DNA from: Snodgrassella alvi
Lineage (GTDB): Bacteria > Pseudomonadota > Gammaproteobacteria > Burkholderiales > Neisseriaceae
Assembly: GCF_002777855.1 (NCBI RefSeq)
Contig: NZ_MEIK01000035.1
Span: 1 to 64,000 of the forward strand
Length of the DNA: 64,000 nt
Reading direction: 5' to 3'
In this document: positions 60,511 through 64,000 of the stretch, piece after piece
Numbering within the stretch: position 1 is the first letter of the stretch
How the letters are laid out: the number at the start of each line of letters is the position of its first letter
The notes under the pieces: generated by a model
What the model was told of the DNA's origin: nothing
The model's input: the letters and a program-made list of their open reading frames with translations, nothing else
Database searches by the model: none
Translations under genes and position numbers: made by a program

Positions 60511-60541
60511 AGGCAGCACGGGTGCAATAGCCATGCTGCCT
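60511..60541 (+). terminator. Hairpin after msrAB
   Basis: Stem AGGCAGCA (60511-60518) with TGCTGCCT (60534-60541) and a 15-base loop. No T-run follows, so termination strength is unclear. The right arm, GCTGCCTGATTAA with its 3' flank, also occurs on the minus strand at about 11618-11631. Confidence 0.5.
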
Positions 60542-60734
60542 GATTAAAGATTTAAATACTACTGCCCATATCTAGAACCAAAGCAATATTTAACCGATAT
60601 TATTTTGAAATTAAGAACCTACATCTTTCTATGCACTGATGCGGACAACAACGAATAATAAAAAATTACCTGAAAACGATCAAACAGGTATCATGTGAAC
60701 TAACCAAACCTAAACCCATCAGGAACACCCCGTT

Positions 60735-61307
60735 ATGCCATGGAATTTTCCGATATTGCTCACTTGGTTGCGTATCCTTATCATTCCTGTATTCACCCTC
60801 TTATTTTATTTGCCTACAGACTGGATCAGCGACCGTCAGATTATCAACTGGCTAGCGGCAGGCTTTTTTGCAGCCGCGGCCATTACTGACTGGTTTGATG
60901 GATATCTGGCACGCCGATGGGGGCAAACATCTAATTTTGGTGCTTTCCTTGACCCTGTTGCCGATAAACTAATGGTAGCTGTAGCCTTGATATTACTAGT
61001 AGCAACCGGCCGCACTTACGCTATATTTGCCATGATAATTATCGGGCGGGAAATCACCATTTCTGCTTTGCGTGAATGGATGGCTCAACTGGGTAAACGC
61101 AATAGTGTGGCAGTAGCCAAACTAGGCAAATTCAAAACCGCGGCTCAAATGGGTGCCATATTTATACTATTGATGACATCTCCCCCATTAGCAGAACCCA
61201 ATCTGCTATGGAAAATTGGAAATATTCTGATGCTTGTAGCCTGCATTCTGACCATCTGGTCCATGCTGTATTATTTAAAAATGGCTACTAAAGAATTTAA
61301 ATCTTAA
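60735..61307 (+). CDS. pgsA: CDP-diacylglycerol-glycerol-3-phosphate 3-phosphatidyltransferase
   Basis: First committed step of phosphatidylglycerol synthesis in the inner membrane. The 190-residue protein has about five transmembrane helices and the complete CDP-alcohol phosphotransferase motif DWFDGYLARRWGQTSNFGAFLDPVADK. It stands directly before the tRNA cluster, which matches the E. coli order pgsA-glyW-cysT-leuZ. Confidence 0.97.
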   Translation: MPWNFPILLTWLRILIIPVFTLLFYLPTDWISDRQIINWLAAGFFAAAAITDWFDGYLARRWGQTSNFGAFLDPVADKLMVAVALILLVATGRTYAIFAMIIIGREITISALREWMAQLGKRNSVAVAKLGKFKTAAQMGAIFILLMTSPPLAEPNLLWKIGNILMLVACILTIWSMLYYLKMATKEFKS

Positions 61308-61355
61308 AAAATCATAGTGAAAGCAAAAAAAAACAAGCAAGCTTCACTAATAGCC

Positions 61356-61383
61356 TTGACACAGATTTTTTCATCGATATAAT
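61356..61383 (+). promoter_or_regulatory. Sigma-70 promoter of the Gly-Cys-Leu tRNA cluster
   Basis: -35 TTGACA (61356-61361) and -10 TATAAT (61378-61383) with 16 bp between, about 31 bp before the first tRNA-Gly. Both hexamers are perfect. Confidence 0.9.
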
Positions 61384-61414
61384 GTTGCTTCTTCATTCAG
61401 TACGAATGAGCAAC

Positions 61415-61490
61415 GCGGGAATAGCTCAGTTGGTAGAGCGCAACCTTGCCAAGGTTGAGGTCGCGAGTTCGAGACTCGTTTCCCGCTCCA
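61415..61490 (+). tRNA. tRNA-Gly(GCC), copy 1
   Basis: A 76-nt cloverleaf with encoded CCA; acceptor GCGGGAA/TTCCCGC, anticodon loop CTTGCCAA with anticodon GCC, T loop TTCGAGA. It is the first of three identical copies. Confidence 0.97.
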
Positions 61491-61522
61491 AAAAAACATG
61501 CTCACATGTATAAAGTGAAAAT

Positions 61523-61598
61523 GCGGGAATAGCTCAGTTGGTAGAGCGCAACCTTGCCAAGGTTGAGGTCGCGAGTTCGAGACTCGTTTCCCGCTCCA
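61523..61598 (+). tRNA. tRNA-Gly(GCC), copy 2
   Basis: Same 76-nt sequence as copy 1. The spacer before it and the one before copy 3 are alike except for one A, showing a tandem duplication of a 107-108 bp unit. Confidence 0.97.
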
Positions 61599-61629
61599 AA
61601 AAACATGCTCACATGTATAAAGTGAAAAT

Positions 61630-61705
61630 GCGGGAATAGCTCAGTTGGTAGAGCGCAACCTTGCCAAGGTTGAGGTCGCGAGTTCGAGACTCGTTTCCCG
61701 CTCCA
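61630..61705 (+). tRNA. tRNA-Gly(GCC), copy 3
   Basis: Same 76-nt sequence as copies 1 and 2. The spacer after it differs, which places the right edge of the tandem array here. Confidence 0.97.
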
Positions 61706-61757
61706 GATTTTGATTTAGTAGTTGCTCTACCCGATTGAGTAAATATTTAAGATTTAA

Positions 61758-61831
61758 GGCGGGATGGCAGAGTGGTCATGCAGCGGACTGCAAATCCGTG
61801 TACGCCGGTTCGATTCCGACTCCCGCCTCCA
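61758..61831 (+). tRNA. tRNA-Cys(GCA)
   Basis: A 74-nt tRNA with encoded CCA: acceptor GGCGGGA/TCCCGCC, anticodon stem GCGGA/TCCGT with loop CTGCAAA (anticodon GCA), T loop TTCGATT, discriminator T73. The T stem has a C50-A64 mismatch. It is the ordinary copy of the two Cys-type tRNAs here. Confidence 0.95.
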
Positions 61832-61851
61832 GATAGTTTGAATAGTTTTAT

Positions 61852-61926
61852 GGCGGGGTGGCAGAGTGACTATGCCACAGTGTGCAAAGCTGTGTAGGCC
61901 GGTTTAAATCCGTGCCCCCGCCTCCA
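61852..61926 (+). tRNA. Divergent tRNA-Cys-like gene (GCA)
   Basis: A 75-nt sequence 20 bp after tRNA-Cys, with encoded CCA, discriminator T73 and anticodon GCA kept. Many positions differ from its neighbour, but pairing is preserved. The acceptor is GGCGGGG/CCCCGCC (7 of 7) and the anticodon stem ACAGT/GCTGT is new but complete. The T stem GCCGG pairs with CCG-GC if one U is bulged. The D loop has GA instead of GG while the T loop has TTT instead of TTC, so the 19-56 contact changes from G-C to A-U. G48 replaces C48. It could be a functional variant tRNA, a tRNA-like RNA with another role or, less likely, a pseudogene. Confidence 0.75.
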
Positions 61927-61965
61927 ACATAAAAGTTAATACATCTTTTGTATTAATTTCCATCC

Positions 61966-62056
61966 GCCCGGGTGGTGAAATAGGTAGACACAACGGACTT
62001 AAAATCCGTCGGCTCTTAAAACGGCCGTGCCGGTTCGATTCCGGCTCCGGGCACCA
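61966..62056 (+). tRNA. tRNA-Leu(UAA)
   Basis: A 91-nt class II tRNA with encoded CCA: acceptor GCCCGGG/TCCGGGC, anticodon stem ACGGA/TCCGT with loop CTTAAAA (anticodon UAA), long variable arm, T loop TTCGATT. Last gene of the cluster. Confidence 0.96.
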
Positions 62057-63207
62057 TTCTATACTCTCATATACTCATAAATGTACAAACTTGTGCAAAT
62101 GAGTTTGAACTTTAGATATTTAAAGTTGTTCAAGTTTTTAATCCTATTTATAGCAGAATATAACATCTACACCAAGAATTGGTACACAGCTAATTTTTAG
62201 ATTATCTTCGTACAGTCTTATTCAGTTACCGATTTGAGTGTGATATCAGCAGTTTTCTATGCAAACTTGGGAAAACAAACTAGAACTGAACTGTGATAAT
62301 CAATCCACATAATATTGCATCCAATGGTAAACCTTTAATCAGTTCAGATATAGCTTGAGTTTTTTTCTAATATTGCTCAATCAAAGTACTCGAACTAAAA
62401 CTTGAGTTTTAAGCACTACAAGTATCAATCTTAATATACGTATAACTTACTTTATTTTAAATTTTAATAAGCCGATGTGAGAGCTTAAGAAAAAGCCAAA
62501 TCCTTGCATTATGCTCTATTGATTCTTCAGGCTAAAAAACCAAAAAATAATAAATTATACAAATAACACGTATTTCTAAGAATGTCAGAAGCTTATCAAT
62601 CACAAATTAGTCAAAAACACATGCATTGTGAAAGTTGAAATATTTATTCCAAACATTCTAACCTGAAAATAGTAATAAACATATAAGCTTTCGACATCAA
62701 GCTTGTTACAGTATAACAACTTAATAAAAATTAAATAAATTCATCAATATAAAAATACATAATCAATAATATTAAAATAATTTAATTCTGTTTATGCGTA
62801 CTTTGTCTCTATATCATCTGGATTAATATTTAATAATTCAAGCATTTTGAGTCTAGCAGCTAATTTTAGAGCTTTTTATCTCACAAAAGTTACTACCTGA
62901 GGGAAAGAAATAACTTAAAGAACTACCCATGCAAAATATGCAGCAATTAAGTCTTAATTCAGCCTTGATATTATGATGTGATAAGAAAACGTTATTGATC
63001 AAAATGAGCTGGCGTACCAAATTAATACATTTTGATGATTGATAATATAGCACTTTTATGTGAGTGCCTATTAATCTATATTTATATCAATTTTTATTAA
63101 ATTTGCAGAAATTAATATATTTTTATAAATAAAAATATTTCAATACAGAAATCTGAATTTTTACTCATTAATTAAAATCTATTTTACAGTAGTTAGGCTT
63201 GAGATTA
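62057..63207. other. About 1.15 kb gene-free AT-rich region
   Basis: Between tRNA-Leu and the ubiquinone hydroxylase gene. No reading frame with protein-like composition was found on either strand, and I see no terminator directly after tRNA-Leu. The DNA is AT-rich with scattered short inverted repeats that could arise by chance. Downstream of a tRNA cluster this could be a former insertion site, but no integrase or repeat supports that here. Confidence 0.4.
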
Positions 63208-64000
63208 TTACAGACCCATAGCTTGACGAATTAGCTGATTTTTAAGCGAATCTAAATTATTCACCATATTCATTCCCTGATTGCGCAACCAGCTTATTCC
63301 GGGTAGGTAATTATTGGCAAACAGTCTGAACAATCCATCACAACCCTGCTGCATTGTACGCACTGCTAGTAAGCGGGAACGCTGATATTGTCTGAGCAAA
63401 GACCAGCTACCTAAATCATCGGCATGTACTAGCAACTGACTGAGATATTCTACATCTGCGAAACCCAGATTAACACCTTGTCCTGCCAAAGGATGAACGG
63501 TATGTGCTGCATCACCAATCAAAGCAATACGCTGACTGATGATAGTCTGCGGCTGGCGCTTAATAAGGTTGAAAGCAAATACCGGAGTGATCGGGCTTAG
63601 TTCACCCAACTGATAATTGCCTGCTTCAGCTACTTTACAAGCAAAATCTTCACCATTCAGGTGTGAAAGCTTGTCTGCGGAAGCTGTAGACCAAACAATG
63701 GAAATTTGATGCCCTGGTAAAGGCAGATAAGCAAGAATATCGCCATGACTAAACCACTGATAAGCGCAACCGTGATGATATTTTTCTGTGTTGAAATTAG
63801 CTACCAAACCTTGCTGCTGGTACGGTGAAACGTTTACTGTAATACCTGCCTGCTGCCGTAGCCACGATTGAGCACCATCAGCACCTATGAGTAACTGACT
63901 GCGATAAGAAGAGCCATTTTCCAATGTAAGCTGTGCTGACCAGACATCAGTGCTTATCATTTGGGGCTTACTTTGCACAATGGTTACATCAGTCTCTACC
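63208..64000 (-). CDS. UbiH/UbiF/VisC-type FAD hydroxylase, N-terminus outside window
   Basis: C-terminal part (264 residues visible) of a flavin monooxygenase of the ubiquinone-hydroxylase family. The frame runs open off the right edge; the methionine near 63978 is an internal GTG-coded position, not the start. Visible signatures: LLIGADGAQSWLRQQAGI (NAD(P)/FAD DG motif) and the second FAD motif IALIGDAAHTVHPLAGQGVNLGFAD. The family adds ring hydroxyls in ubiquinone synthesis; the position is not decided without the N-terminus. Confidence 0.92.
   Translation of the reverse strand, partial: VETDVTIVQSKPQMISTDVWSAQLTLENGSSYRSQLLIGADGAQSWLRQQAGITVNVSPYQQQGLVANFNTEKYHHGCAYQWFSHGDILAYLPLPGHQISIVWSTASADKLSHLNGEDFACKVAEAGNYQLGELSPITPVFAFNLIKRQPQTIISQRIALIGDAAHTVHPLAGQGVNLGFADVEYLSQLLVHADDLGSWSLLRQYQRSRLLAVRTMQQGCDGLFRLFANNYLPGISWLRNQGMNMVNNLDSLKNQLIRQAMGL

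Noticed and set aside
62853-63053. Short minus-strand frame in the region after the tRNA cluster
   Set aside because: Cys/Ser/Asn-rich random-looking sequence in AT-rich DNA without a start signal.

Overview
The window is AT-rich chromosomal DNA of a betaproteobacterium, best read as a member of the Neisseriaceae. Gene content, the neisserial form of glutamate-cysteine ligase and the low GC point to a host-associated lineage close to Snodgrassella; the genus is inferred from recall, not from a search. Almost all genes are intact and typical of a free-replicating chromosome. The only clear mobile DNA is at the left edge, where a phage-type integrase and an AlpA-like DNA-binding protein abut the 3' end of a tRNA-Thr(CGU) gene. 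This looks like the end of an island that continues to the left.

Layout, left to right. 1-1.4 kb: island end and tRNA-Thr. 1.7-5.9 kb: two unknown proteins, ETF-ubiquinone oxidoreductase and a 1 kb gene-free stretch. 5.9-8.3 kb: a low-complexity lipoprotein, then dapF, a DUF484 protein and a membrane protein in a tightly coupled operon. 8.5-11.6 kb: LysR regulator, EamA exporter and AEC transporter. 11.6-15.6 kb: dgkA, gshB, trpS and gshA, which includes both steps of glutathione synthesis. 15.9-19.6 kb: leuC, two entericidin-like lipoproteins, leuD and leuB. 19.7-23.2 kb: pqiABC lipid-transport operon. 23.4-26.4 kb: small lipoprotein, aroC, proQ and tatD. 26.6-28.6 kb: a TonB-dependent receptor behind a Fur box. 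28.9-31.7 kb: tRNA-Ser(GCU), eno, ftsB and a SpoIIAA-like protein. 31.8-33.5 kb: alpha/beta hydrolase and a PEBP protein. 33.6-39.0 kb: the classical rimP-nusA-infB-rbfA operon on the minus strand. 39.4-44.6 kb: kup, argC, erpA and a heme catalase. 45.3-50.2 kb: a complete HlyB-HlyD-TolC type I secretion apparatus with no substrate gene beside it, lying between two very AT-rich gaps. 50.8-55.0 kb: lptG and lptF, then pepA and holC. 55.0-58.4 kb: rfbD, ribD, a lipoprotein and nrdR. 58.4-61.3 kb: a DnaA-box cluster, a GNAT acetyltransferase, msrAB and pgsA. 61.4-62.1 kb: tRNA cluster Gly-Gly-Gly-Cys-Cys'-Leu. 63.2 kb to the end: the C-terminal part of a UbiH/UbiF-type hydroxylase.

The most unusual item is the second tRNA-Cys-like gene (61852-61926). 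It differs from its neighbour at many positions, yet base pairs are kept by paired changes in the acceptor and anticodon stems and even at the tertiary 19-56 contact. That argues for a working, specialised RNA rather than a decaying copy. Other points are the orphan type I exporter with an HlyB-like degenerate C39 domain, two inverted repeats upstream of the catalase, an 11-bp inverted repeat in the leader of the LysR-linked exporter, and three DnaA-box-like sites next to an AT-rich tract. No CRISPR array, rRNA operon or insertion sequence was seen.
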